From: Chloroflexota bacterium
GTDB lineage: Bacteria; Chloroflexota; Anaerolineae; Anaerolineales; Villigracilaceae
NCBI GenBank assembly: GCA_005778035.1
Contig: SXKT01000040.1
Span: 1-51,672 of the forward strand
DNA: 51,672 nucleotides
Direction of reading: 5' to 3'
The position numbers were made by a program, and so were the translations under genes. The notes under the pieces are model-generated. The model was not told the DNA's origin and ran no database searches. It saw only the letters and a list, made by a program, of their open reading frames with translations. Positions 42,267 to 50,495 of this stretch are shown one piece after another (positions within the stretch are counted from its first letter, which is position 1; each line of letters opens with the position of its first letter).

Positions 42267-43127
42267 TTAGCGAATTGCCCAAACACCCAGTTTGGAATCC
42301 CGCGCTTTCTTTTCTGCCTGTTTCAACAAGTCAAAACAAGAGCTGTTCGGTGCCGGATCATAGGTGGTTAGCAACCCTTGCTCTAACAGGGCTACTGCCG
42401 GCATCTTCCCATCCAACACCACCCACCGCAAATAGATCCCGGTAGGGTCGGTATCTTGCGCGTCTTTATACAACAAAACATCGCGGCCAAAAGCAAGGCT
42501 GCCGTTGGTGTTGGTTGAAACCAACCCATAACCGGCATCGGCGGGGGCTTCGACCCCTATATACTGCACTATGTAGGCATACTCGCCTACCAATACCTTT
42601 AGCACATTGCCGCTAATAACATCCAAAACCCGGCCAGTTTGCGGTGTACCTTTGGGCAAACAAGCCAGCCCAGCCGAGGCAGCCACTCCTTCACTTCCGC
42701 CAGCGATGCTTGCTGTCGGTGTCGCCTGTTCTGGCACAGCCACTACCTCGGGCGTCGCGGTTGGCAACACAAACGGGGTCGCGCTTGGCAAAGGTGTATC
42801 CGTAGGCAGTACCGTAAACCCTTCCGGCAACGGTGTCTCCGTAAAAAATAACTCGGCCAGTGGCTGGGTGGTGATGGTGGGAGGCACGCTGGCGGTGGCA
42901 TAGTACATTTTTAAGATCGCCTGCTCTGCTGCCTGGGTCATCAGCACTTTGGGTTCAGTGGTAGGGGTAGGGAAGATATTGCCCAACAAACCGCCAAAGG
43001 ATTTGCCTTCCGGCATTCTGAACAGGAATACGACCAAAGCCGTAACGCCAATGAACAACAAGGACGTATGGATAAGGATCAGTTTGTTGACAAAATCTTT
43101 TTTCCAAAATTTTAAAAATTCTTGCAT
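42267..43127 (-). CDS. membrane-anchored protein with degenerate staphylococcal-nuclease-like domain
   Basis: The 286-residue protein has one membrane segment (about residues 15-36), then a Thr/Pro/Ala-rich linker of about 100 residues. The C-terminal domain has the order of a thermonuclease (SNase) fold: GRVLDVISGNVLKVL, VQYIGVEAP, GIYLRWVVLDGKMPAVALLEQGLL, AEKKARDSKLGVW. The arginine expected before IGV is Gln, and the GR of the DxYGR segment is GI. Two of the catalytic positions therefore look lost, and nuclease activity is doubtful. The start at 43127 is the first ATG with the membrane segment near the N-terminus. It lies downstream of the protease-cytochrome fusion gene and is probably surface exposed. 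Confidence 0.75.
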   Translation of the reverse strand: MQEFLKFWKKDFVNKLILIHTSLLFIGVTALVVFLFRMPEGKSFGGLLGNIFPTPTTEPKVLMTQAAEQAILKMYYATASVPPTITTQPLAELFFTETPLPEGFTVLPTDTPLPSATPFVLPTATPEVVAVPEQATPTASIAGGSEGVAASAGLACLPKGTPQTGRVLDVISGNVLKVLVGEYAYIVQYIGVEAPADAGYGLVSTNTNGSLAFGRDVLLYKDAQDTDPTGIYLRWVVLDGKMPAVALLEQGLLTTYDPAPNSSCFDLLKQAEKKARDSKLGVWAIR

Positions 43128-43156
43128 AAGGTCAATTTCATTTTTCCTAAAAGTTG

Positions 43157-43190
43157 TGTGCCTCAATTCCTCAACGGAAATGAGGCACAC
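43157..43190 (-). terminator. hairpin after the protease-cytochrome fusion gene (possible terminator)
   Basis: GTGTGCCTCA (43157-43166) and TGAGGCACAC (43181-43190) form a perfect ten-pair stem, 27 bases beyond the stop. The following minus-strand sequence is only weakly T-rich, so some read-through into the next gene is possible. Confidence 0.55.
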
Positions 43191-43217
43191 GGATGGATAG
43201 CCTCTGTGAAGATCGAA

Positions 43218-46200
43218 TTATGGCGTGGTCGTGGCGGTTGGGGTTGCGGCCATAAATCCATTGGGATATTTTACCGGTGTTCCACTTTCCACCACGGTGG
43301 TTGTATAGGTATGCGTGTGGCATTTGATACAACTCTGGCCGGTGTAATCGATCGGCGTGGGTGTTGGTGTTCCGGCGCCTACCGGTTCTGCGGCGTGCCC
43401 GCTTCCGCCAGTATGGCTGGTTGTTAGGCCAATATGGCAGGCAACACATAACGCTGAACTCGTACCGGTATTATCAAATGAGTTTGCGCCGGTTAGGCTG
43501 GTAAATGTTACCGCGTCGGTTAGCCGCGTCATCGATGTGAAATTGGTAGGCCTTTGGCCGCTATACAGGTTGGCGCGAACACTAAAAATATTGCCGGTAT
43601 TTCCATGAGAATCATGGCACTGAATGCACAATAACTCAAAATCTGCTTCTGCCTTGCCGCTGTAATGAAGGTTGGAATGGGTCACAACCACAGTTGCCGA
43701 ACCGGATGCGCTGTGGCAGGTAAGGCAGAAATCATTGTTCTCATAACTGGAAGAAGGATAGCTTAGGATATCCCCTGCCGATTGGGCGGAATGCACGCGG
43801 TGGCACAAAGCACACGCATCTGTGGAAGTGCTGAAAGAACCGTGTGGGCCGTTATCATGATTGACCGTAATGCTCAACGCGGCACTGGTGGTGGTCTGGT
43901 TTTCACTATCCGTCACTGTGGCGGTTATGCTGTGTGTGCCGGGGGTTAATGTGCTGCTATTCAGCGTAGTGCCAGAGGCCAAATAGCCATCAATATCTGA
44001 GTACCAGCGGATCGCGCTGCCTGTGATCACCCCATCTTCAGCATCCTGCGCGGACGCGGTCAGGGTGACGGTATCACCTTTGTCATACGTGCTCGTAGCG
44101 CCGGGTGTCAGTTCAATGGTAGGAGCCACAGCGATCTTTACCAGCGGCAGCTGGTTGGCGGTCACTTCCAGTTTCACCTGGTCGAACCTGATCTGGATCG
44201 TTTCAGCCTGGTTGTTGGGACCCTGGCCAACGGCCAGCAAACGCAGCCTGAACTGTTTTAGGCGCGCGTTGGTATTGATAACGTCGCTCACATCATCCAC
44301 GTAGACATTGGCGTTGGCGCTTAATGGCGGCGGGTTGGTGGCATTGAAGGAAGAAATGGTCACCCAGCTATATCCATCATCAGGCGAGATCTGCAAGGCA
44401 TACTCATCGTCAGCCCATGTGGAAGCTCCATCAGCCTCAAAATAGAAGCGCGCGTTTAAGACCACTTTTTCAATCACCGGGATGCTGGTCGATGCCTGGC
44501 TATTCACCTTGACAAAATCGGGGATCAGCCATGAACCACCGCTGGCAAAGGTGCCTGCGCAGGTAGCCCAGGTATTGTCAAACCCTTCCGCGGCATCCGG
44601 GAATTCCGGCCCAATGGCGTTCGCGCCAATATCGCTGATGGTCAGGGAAATGGCCAAATTATCGGTACAGCTTTGTTCACGAGGGTCAATGTAAGATGGG
44701 TCTGCATCCTCGTTATAGGCCCAAAATTCTTCATACTGGGGCAGGTTAAAACCATCCGGCGGTTCTGGCATGGTGGTTGAAGCGGCAGTGGGGCCAGGGG
44801 TTGGTGTTACAAAGCCAGCGCCCAGTGTCATTGCCAAATACACTTGCGGCATGCCCGCGCCAAAAGAGTTGGATGAACCCAGTTCCTTGGCGGTGCCATA
44901 CAAGGCAGCAGCCACTTTGTCTGGGGTGTCGAATGAGGTTCCCTGGTTGGCCAACAACGCGACCAAACCGCTGACCTGGGCAGAAGAAACAGACGTGCCG
45001 CTCCAACCGGCGTAACCGCCGCCAGGAACCGCGGATAAGATCCCCGAACCCGGTGCAACCAGATCGACAGCAATGCCGAAGGTTGAAAAACTTGCCAAGT
45101 TGGTAAACGATGAATCTACCGCGCCAACACCTATGACGTGCGGGTTGGCCGCCGGGAACAAGGCCGCGTCGGTACCGGTATTGCCGGTTGCGGCAATCAC
45201 GGTCACATTGTTTGCGTAAGCGTAATTGGTGGCTTCAAGCAGGGCGTCGCTATTATACTCACCAGCAAAACCCAGCTGGATCACATCCGCGCCGTTATCT
45301 ACCGCGTAATGAATGGCGGCAACCACATCTGAGTACTTGCCGTAGCCAGATTCATTGAGCGCCTTAAGGACCATCACCTTGGCGCCGGGCGCCACGCCAA
45401 CCATTCCTTGGCCATCGTTATTGGCGGCGATGATGCCCGCCGTGTGGGTGCCATGGCCGTTTTGGTCGGTCAGTACATCTGGGCTGCCATCCACAAAGTT
45501 CCAACCGTGGGTGTCATCCACATAACCGTTGTTATCGTTATCGCCGTTTCCAGCGTTATCATCATTGGTCCAAATCCGGCCCAATAGTTCAGGGTGGGCA
45601 GAAGATACTCCGGTATCGATCACGGCAACCACGCTGCCGGTGCCGGTAGAAATATCCCACGCTTCAACGCCTGTTTGCATGGCGGCCAGATTTTGCTGAT
45701 GCCCATCCAAATAATAGGTATCGGTGGGGGGGGTACCGGCCAATTGGCCAACATAATCCGGCTCGGCATATTCCACAAACAGGTTCCCGTTCAGGTCTTC
45801 CAACACGCTATCCACCGAGCCCGCGGGCACATCCATGATGGTAATACCGGCTTGCTTCAGCTTGCCGGTCACATCACCTTCCGCAAGGTCGATCAAGATC
45901 TTCTCGATCACTACCGGAACAAACGGCCTGAACTTGACGATCACGGATTCGGATAGCTCCGGGTCGCCGGTTTCGGGGTCGGGCACATACGGTGTCGGCA
46001 TCGCGGTAGGCTGCTCTGCGGTAACAGTTGGGCTGGGTTGTTCTGTAATGGTAGCCAACGGGGTGGGTGTCTCTGTGCCATCCAGCACCGGCTGGGTTTC
46101 TTCCACCACCAGGGTGGGCTGGGCTTCAAGCGTTTGTGTCACCGCCGCGTTGGGGGTGATGGTGGGCGCCTGGGTGGCAGTCGCCTCTGGCGTGTGGGTA

Positions 46201-47303
46201 GGTTCAGCCACTGTTGGCTGGGCAGTGGGGGTTGCAAATTCATTACCCAGCACCATTTGGGCTGCCTTGCTGGTATCTTGCAAGGCTGTTTCCAGGTTGG
46301 CGATATCTACCGCGTCTACATTGCTGATGGTATCCACATATTTGATCGCGCCCTGGCAGCCTTCATCAAATTGGCCGGAAATATTTTTCCAATTAAAGGC
46401 CATGTTCAGGCGCGCGGTTTTCTTCACCGCAGATTCAATACAACCTGGCCCGGCATTGTAATTTGAGGCAGCAAGGCGCCAAATATCAGACCGGCCGATC
46501 GTTTCGATCGATTTGGTGGAATGGGAATCTAAAATGGAGAAAGCATTGTTGTAATTGGCCCGCAAAGCAGCCGCGATCACCGGAATGCTGGTTTTTGCCT
46601 GGGTAAGGTTTACGCCGCCGGCGCAGTGCTCACAATCGCCACTTACGGAACGCAATACCGCGCCGCGCAGGGTGGCTTTTTCTTTATCGGGCAGCCAGGT
46701 ATAGGGTTTTTCGCAGGTCTTGGCGGTAAACACAGACCGGCAGAATTGTGTATAGGTTTCAGGGTTCCAATGCAAAATGGTATCGGCACCCATCTGGGTG
46801 ATGTGCCCCAAACCGTATTCGTAGTAACCATAAATGGTCATATGGCGCGATGGCCAAAACTGGCTTTCAATTGCCAGGATATTTTTAAGGAGATAGGGTG
46901 GAACATTATTGGCCTTGGCAGCGAGCAAGATCTGCTCGTCGTACTGGTTCTGCCACAAGATCACAGCGTCGCGCGCGGCGATCTCGCCACACGGGCTGGC
47001 ATTGCCATTGCCCATCAGGCCATTTCCAGGGCAACTTTTGGCGTTCACCAAACCCAGGTTGATCAATTTTCCGGCCAAAATGGCGTAAGAGCGGTCGGTC
47101 GCCAAGGCGTCCGCCGTCTTGGCCTCATCCAGCCAGGAGGGTGGTTCAGCTTGTTGGTTGCCTGAAACAAAAGGACGCAATGCGCTGGCAGGGTTGGCAC
47201 CCCCCAGCAGGGAAAGCAATATAACAAAAATGGCCAACAGGGCAAACCCCGGTTGGTTCCTCTTGCTACCGTTAGCGTATCTTTCCAGTCGATTATTTTT
47301 CAC
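43218..47303 (-). CDS. secreted lytic transglycosylase - subtilase - pentaheme cytochrome fusion protein
   Basis: The 1361-residue protein has a signal or anchor segment at residues ~19-38. Residues ~120-330 are an SLT-type lytic transglycosylase domain: catalytic Glu in ILAIESQFW (E146), then YGLGHITQ and NYNAGPG. A Thr/Pro-rich linker (355-440) leads to a propeptide-like region (450-520) and an S8 subtilase with triad D563 (VIDTG), H617 (GHGTH) and S771 (GTSVSS), plus oxyanion N708. Residues ~850-1050 may be a beta-rich binding domain; 1052-1147 are Ig/PKD-like. Five CxxCH motifs at 1164, 1193, 1226, 1286 and 1325 would bind c-type heme outside the cell. The heme tail is homologous to the adjacent cytochrome at 47556-49145. 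All catalytic residues look intact. Confidence 0.88.
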   Translation of the reverse strand: MKNNRLERYANGSKRNQPGFALLAIFVILLSLLGGANPASALRPFVSGNQQAEPPSWLDEAKTADALATDRSYAILAGKLINLGLVNAKSCPGNGLMGNGNASPCGEIAARDAVILWQNQYDEQILLAAKANNVPPYLLKNILAIESQFWPSRHMTIYGYYEYGLGHITQMGADTILHWNPETYTQFCRSVFTAKTCEKPYTWLPDKEKATLRGAVLRSVSGDCEHCAGGVNLTQAKTSIPVIAAALRANYNNAFSILDSHSTKSIETIGRSDIWRLAASNYNAGPGCIESAVKKTARLNMAFNWKNISGQFDEGCQGAIKYVDTISNVDAVDIANLETALQDTSKAAQMVLGNEFATPTAQPTVAEPTHTPEATATQAPTITPNAAVTQTLEAQPTLVVEETQPVLDGTETPTPLATITEQPSPTVTAEQPTAMPTPYVPDPETGDPELSESVIVKFRPFVPVVIEKILIDLAEGDVTGKLKQAGITIMDVPAGSVDSVLEDLNGNLFVEYAEPDYVGQLAGTPPTDTYYLDGHQQNLAAMQTGVEAWDISTGTGSVVAVIDTGVSSAHPELLGRIWTNDDNAGNGDNDNNGYVDDTHGWNFVDGSPDVLTDQNGHGTHTAGIIAANNDGQGMVGVAPGAKVMVLKALNESGYGKYSDVVAAIHYAVDNGADVIQLGFAGEYNSDALLEATNYAYANNVTVIAATGNTGTDAALFPAANPHVIGVGAVDSSFTNLASFSTFGIAVDLVAPGSGILSAVPGGGYAGWSGTSVSSAQVSGLVALLANQGTSFDTPDKVAAALYGTAKELGSSNSFGAGMPQVYLAMTLGAGFVTPTPGPTAASTTMPEPPDGFNLPQYEEFWAYNEDADPSYIDPREQSCTDNLAISLTISDIGANAIGPEFPDAAEGFDNTWATCAGTFASGGSWLIPDFVKVNSQASTSIPVIEKVVLNARFYFEADGASTWADDEYALQISPDDGYSWVTISSFNATNPPPLSANANVYVDDVSDVINTNARLKQFRLRLLAVGQGPNNQAETIQIRFDQVKLEVTANQLPLVKIAVAPTIELTPGATSTYDKGDTVTLTASAQDAEDGVITGSAIRWYSDIDGYLASGTTLNSSTLTPGTHSITATVTDSENQTTTSAALSITVNHDNGPHGSFSTSTDACALCHRVHSAQSAGDILSYPSSSYENNDFCLTCHSASGSATVVVTHSNLHYSGKAEADFELLCIQCHDSHGNTGNIFSVRANLYSGQRPTNFTSMTRLTDAVTFTSLTGANSFDNTGTSSALCVACHIGLTTSHTGGSGHAAEPVGAGTPTPTPIDYTGQSCIKCHTHTYTTTVVESGTPVKYPNGFMAATPTATTTP

Positions 47304-47340
47304 TGCAACTTTTTTCTCTTTTTATTTTATCAACACCGAA

Positions 47341-47388
47341 GGGAATGGCAGTTTTTCAATGAGATCGACGATGCCTCTGCCGATTCCC
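47341..47388 (-). promoter_or_regulatory. hairpin in the leader of the fusion gene
   Basis: GGGAATGGCAG (47341-47351) pairs with CTGCC-G-ATTCCC (47377-47388, one bulged base), giving an 11-pair stem about 38 bases before the start codon. It could affect transcript stability or act with the upstream element. Function is unknown. Confidence 0.5.
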
Positions 47389-47405
47389 CTCGGTTGTCAG
47401 GTTTT

Positions 47406-47490
47406 CCGTGAAAGTCAACCATCCTTAGCCAGGACCCATTGGCATCGGACGGCCGTAAGCATTTCTTTCAGGAGGTGAATACCCTCACGG
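47406..47490 (-). other. possible structured RNA element in the fusion gene leader
   Basis: On the minus strand an 85-base segment is closed by CCGTGA / TCACGG. Inside are a GCCA/TGGC stem flanked by GTCC/GGAT pairs and a CTAAGGATGG stretch. The pairing is from eye only. It matches no riboswitch consensus that I can confirm. Confidence 0.35.
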
Positions 47491-47509
47491 CTTTAACCTG
47501 TACTGCTGG

Positions 47510-47535
47510 GGGGAGGGCCGGGCCTGGCCCTCCCC
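47510..47535. repeat. GC-rich inverted repeat after the hexaheme cytochrome gene
   Basis: GGGGAGGGCC and GGCCCTCCCC form a perfect ten-pair stem with a six-base loop, 20 bases beyond the cytochrome stop on the minus strand. No T run follows on that strand, so it may be a processing or stability hairpin that lets the downstream fusion gene be co-transcribed. Confidence 0.55.
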
Positions 47536-47555
47536 AAAATAGTGAAGATCAAAAA

Positions 47556-49145
47556 CTACGGCCAAGCGGTTGGGGTTGCAGCCTCACCAACATATTGGAA
47601 GTTGACGCCGTGACCATGGCATTTTACACACATGGTCCGTTCATCAGTCTTCAACAGGTAACTGCCGGAGGTTGTCAGGCTGGCATTCGGATAGATGGTG
47701 TTGGTCTGATCCATGACCGCGGAGGAACCGTGGGCGCTATGGCAATCCACACAGGAGACCGAACCACCGGCGCTGTGGCGATACATGAAGTATGCGTCGC
47801 CAGAAGCATTTTCACGGCTTGTAGTGCCGCCAGCGGCAAAGTATCGGTCGTGGCATTGGGCACAGAAGAAGCTGACCGTTGCGCGACCAGCGCTACTACC
47901 GCCGGTCCCAATCAAGGTAGTGTAATTGTTGTTGAACTTAACAATACCAGGGGCTTGGGTGGGGCAGGGGAAAATCAGAGCGTTGTAATCGTAATCAGTA
48001 CCCTGCCTTGGGGCTGCCAAAACACCAGGAGTAGCAGTGACCTGAATGGCGTTGACCGCGGAAAGATCAGGCAAGGTGCCTGTTCCATCGTTCTTATAAC
48101 AAGTGTATAAGGAGGATGGTCGAGCACCTGGTGTACCAACTGCGCCCGGAGTGGCAAAAACGAATTCGGACGGCTTGATGGCCGGTAACTGGTAACCCCA
48201 ACTACGGAAAGCGGTATCACCCTTTTGTTGTGAATAATTGGACCACGTACCCCAGGCGCCATTTTCAAAGCGGGAGCGGAACATACCAACGGAAGGATCC
48301 CGATCGGCTTCACTATTGGCGGTATACCAATAATTTACCGCAGTTCCAGTAGTAGGCGCTGCAGGGGCAGCTTCGCGCACGGTAAAGCCTAAGGTGGTCT
48401 CAGCAGCAGTGTTCCATTGCGTCAAAGTATTGCCAGATGTAACTTCCATACCATTTGAACCAGAAGGCTGGAAGCGCAACAGGCGGTACGATGGGATCGG
48501 CATACCTTCATAAACACCACCCTTGCCAGTATTCAAAGTAGTCGCGGTAGCAGAAGAACTGCGTCCAGCGTTACCATGGGGATCATGGCAGGAAGTACAT
48601 TCCAATTCGGTTGAGGTGGTAGCCGCTGCCCCAGCAAAGAAGCTGGCGCTGTTGTTACCAGAACCCCAATAGGTCATGCCGGTGTAGCCATCACTGCCAC
48701 CCAAACCCGCAACAGAGTGGGTTGAGGTTGTGGCTGTTTGGCCCGGGTAACCGGCTGCATAATCGTAACCATTCAAGCCATTAAAAGTATGGACATTGGA
48801 TGAGTTTACGAAACCGCCACCGAACAACGGAGCATTCGCCACACCTTGCGAACCAAGTGGAGATGCGAGGGTACCAGAACCGGTGATGGAACCCATATAA
48901 TAGCCATCTTTCACATTGGTGTAAGCACCAGCGCCATCATGACAGGTCAGACAGGCCTCGGTAACATCAGTGTTGACCAACAGAAAACCATCACTGGAGA
49001 CAGCGCTGTGCATACGGTGGCAACCGGCGCAGTTAGGGGTTGAGGTGGAGAATCCACCGTGAGGGCCGTTATCAGCCATTACGGTAGTTCCGAGCGCCGC
49101 AACGAACAATAAAGCTAAAATTGTTGCAAATATAAATTTCTTCAT
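47556..49145 (-). CDS. secreted multiheme c-type cytochrome (six CxxCH)
   Basis: The 529-residue protein has a clear signal peptide (residues 1-24, ending VMA). It has six CxxCH heme motifs at residues 39, 65, 183, 428, 465 and 506. They lie in N-terminal (39-187) and C-terminal (428-510) groups, separated by about 240 heme-free residues rich in Thr, Ser, Gly and Trp/Tyr. The first ~190 residues are homologous to the heme tail of the neighbouring protease fusion: both contain NGPHGxFSTSTxxCxxCH. No membrane anchor is seen at the C-terminus. The start at 49145 gives the signal peptide directly; ATGs at 49157 and 49181 are in frame, and the AGGAG lies between them, leaving the start uncertain. 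An extracellular electron-transfer role is inferred. Confidence 0.88.
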   Translation of the reverse strand: MKKFIFATILALLFVAALGTTVMADNGPHGGFSTSTPNCAGCHRMHSAVSSDGFLLVNTDVTEACLTCHDGAGAYTNVKDGYYMGSITGSGTLASPLGSQGVANAPLFGGGFVNSSNVHTFNGLNGYDYAAGYPGQTATTSTHSVAGLGGSDGYTGMTYWGSGNNSASFFAGAAATTSTELECTSCHDPHGNAGRSSSATATTLNTGKGGVYEGMPIPSYRLLRFQPSGSNGMEVTSGNTLTQWNTAAETTLGFTVREAAPAAPTTGTAVNYWYTANSEADRDPSVGMFRSRFENGAWGTWSNYSQQKGDTAFRSWGYQLPAIKPSEFVFATPGAVGTPGARPSSLYTCYKNDGTGTLPDLSAVNAIQVTATPGVLAAPRQGTDYDYNALIFPCPTQAPGIVKFNNNYTTLIGTGGSSAGRATVSFFCAQCHDRYFAAGGTTSRENASGDAYFMYRHSAGGSVSCVDCHSAHGSSAVMDQTNTIYPNASLTTSGSYLLKTDERTMCVKCHGHGVNFQYVGEAATPTAWP

Positions 49146-49228
49146 TGTAGAAAACATTCTCCTTTCAAAGGATTCAAACATTGTTTTGGGTCCAGGTTAC
49201 TATTCATTACAATTTTTCACCTCCGAGC

Positions 49229-50482
49229 TTAGTAAGACCAAATTTGAACACGGTTGTTCGCCCTGTCAGCGATGTACAACCGACCGGTTCCATCCATAAC
49301 AATATCGTTGGGGTAATACAGGTTCCCAATATCACTCCCCAAACCTCCGATCTTGTAAGCAAAGGAAGGTTCCTCGCTGGAAAGATCATAAGCCATGATA
49401 TTCGCGCCAAGCGCATCCGCTACAAGCAGGCAATCCCTTGGATCAACCCACATTCCCCGGGGAAGGTTTAAAGCGCCTTCGGTTGACCCAAAGGCAAAGA
49501 AAGTCTTATATGCCATGGTTGTATCAAAAGCGGAAATTCTGGAATTATTGCCATCAGCTACATAGTAATTTCCAGCAGAATCTTGAACGACGGTCTGAGG
49601 AAAAGCCAGCTCTCCGGCAGCATTGCCAAATTTGCCAGCGAACTTAAATTCCGGAGCATACGTTTTCAAATCCACGAGCGCGGTATGGTCGACGATCACA
49701 AAACCATGTTTTCCTGGCGACGCATCTGTATAAAGCAGGTCGCCAGTCTCATTGAAACGTACTCCCATAGGCGTAAATTGGTTAACATTATCCAAAATTA
49801 CGTCCATCGGTTCCTGGGCGGTTTCCCCCATCTGATAGTAGATCTTATGGTTAGCTGAATCATATCTGAGGAGGACCAACCCCTCGAGGGATGCGACCCC
49901 ATTCGTACTGAGATACTTGGTAATGGTCATGTTTGCCGCAATGATGGCATCGATAAAATTTCCATCCGCATCGTAAACATTGATGGAGTTGCTGTAACGA
50001 TCCACTGCAAATAACCGGCCGTCTGGCGCAGTTGCCATATATAAAGGGTCGCGGCTAGATTTTGTCGTCGCGATCGGCGCAAACTGAAAGGCAAAATTTC
50101 CATCACGGTCGAACATTTTGATCATACGCTCACCACCAGCTTCAGCGATATAAATTCGCTGGGAATCTGGCGAAACCGCGACCCCGATCGGCTTTTCAAG
50201 CCCGTCAATACTGAATTTGTACGTTGGCGCATAACAGTTATTTCCAAGAACATTTACAGGAAGAACTTCACTGATCGGCCTCGGGTTGAAAATGTAACTG
50301 ATCAGAAAGAAACCCACCAAAATTATTGCGCCCAATAATCCCAATTGCAATAGTAAGAGGAAACGACGTTTCCCTTCATCCAACGGGGTATCATCGTCCT
50401 CTACAACTTCAACCAGGTCGTATTGGTCCGGATTGAGTTCTTCAGGGGTATATTCGTCGTTTGGTTTGTTATCCAATGTCAT
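49229..50482 (-). CDS. membrane-anchored NHL-repeat beta-propeller protein
   Basis: The 417-residue protein has a charged cytoplasmic N-terminus (residues 1-40), one membrane segment (41-65) and a large outer domain of NHL/six-bladed beta-propeller repeats. Repeat cores include GLEKPIGVAVSPDSQRIYIAE, with similar LAFPQTVVQDSAGNYYVAD and LNLPRGMWVDPRDCLLVAD, and the final blade ends ADRANNRVQIW. NHL propellers bind proteins or glycans and often accompany multiheme cytochromes in metal-reducing bacteria. It lies 13 bases downstream of the TPR gene and 83 bases upstream of the cytochrome. It may be a docking platform. No enzymatic motif is seen. Confidence 0.85.
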   Translation of the reverse strand: MTLDNKPNDEYTPEELNPDQYDLVEVVEDDDTPLDEGKRRFLLLLQLGLLGAIILVGFFLISYIFNPRPISEVLPVNVLGNNCYAPTYKFSIDGLEKPIGVAVSPDSQRIYIAEAGGERMIKMFDRDGNFAFQFAPIATTKSSRDPLYMATAPDGRLFAVDRYSNSINVYDADGNFIDAIIAANMTITKYLSTNGVASLEGLVLLRYDSANHKIYYQMGETAQEPMDVILDNVNQFTPMGVRFNETGDLLYTDASPGKHGFVIVDHTALVDLKTYAPEFKFAGKFGNAAGELAFPQTVVQDSAGNYYVADGNNSRISAFDTTMAYKTFFAFGSTEGALNLPRGMWVDPRDCLLVADALGANIMAYDLSSEEPSFAYKIGGLGSDIGNLYYPNDIVMDGTGRLYIADRANNRVQIWSY

Positions 50483-50495
50483 TTTAAAGATCCCA

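Noticed and set aside
45835-46466. Long plus-strand reading frames opposite the Thr/Pro linker and transglycosylase region of the fusion protein
   Set aside because: They are antisense shadows of a well-supported gene with catalytic motifs on the minus strand; no start signals.
47406-47490. Identification of the leader as a GEMM cyclic-dinucleotide riboswitch
   Set aside because: The core GEMM motifs were not found; only generic stems and a loose receptor-like stretch are visible, so it is left as an unnamed structure.
47510-47535. Calling the GC-rich inverted repeat the terminator of the hexaheme cytochrome gene
   Set aside because: No T run follows the stem on the minus strand, so read-through into the fusion gene cannot be excluded.
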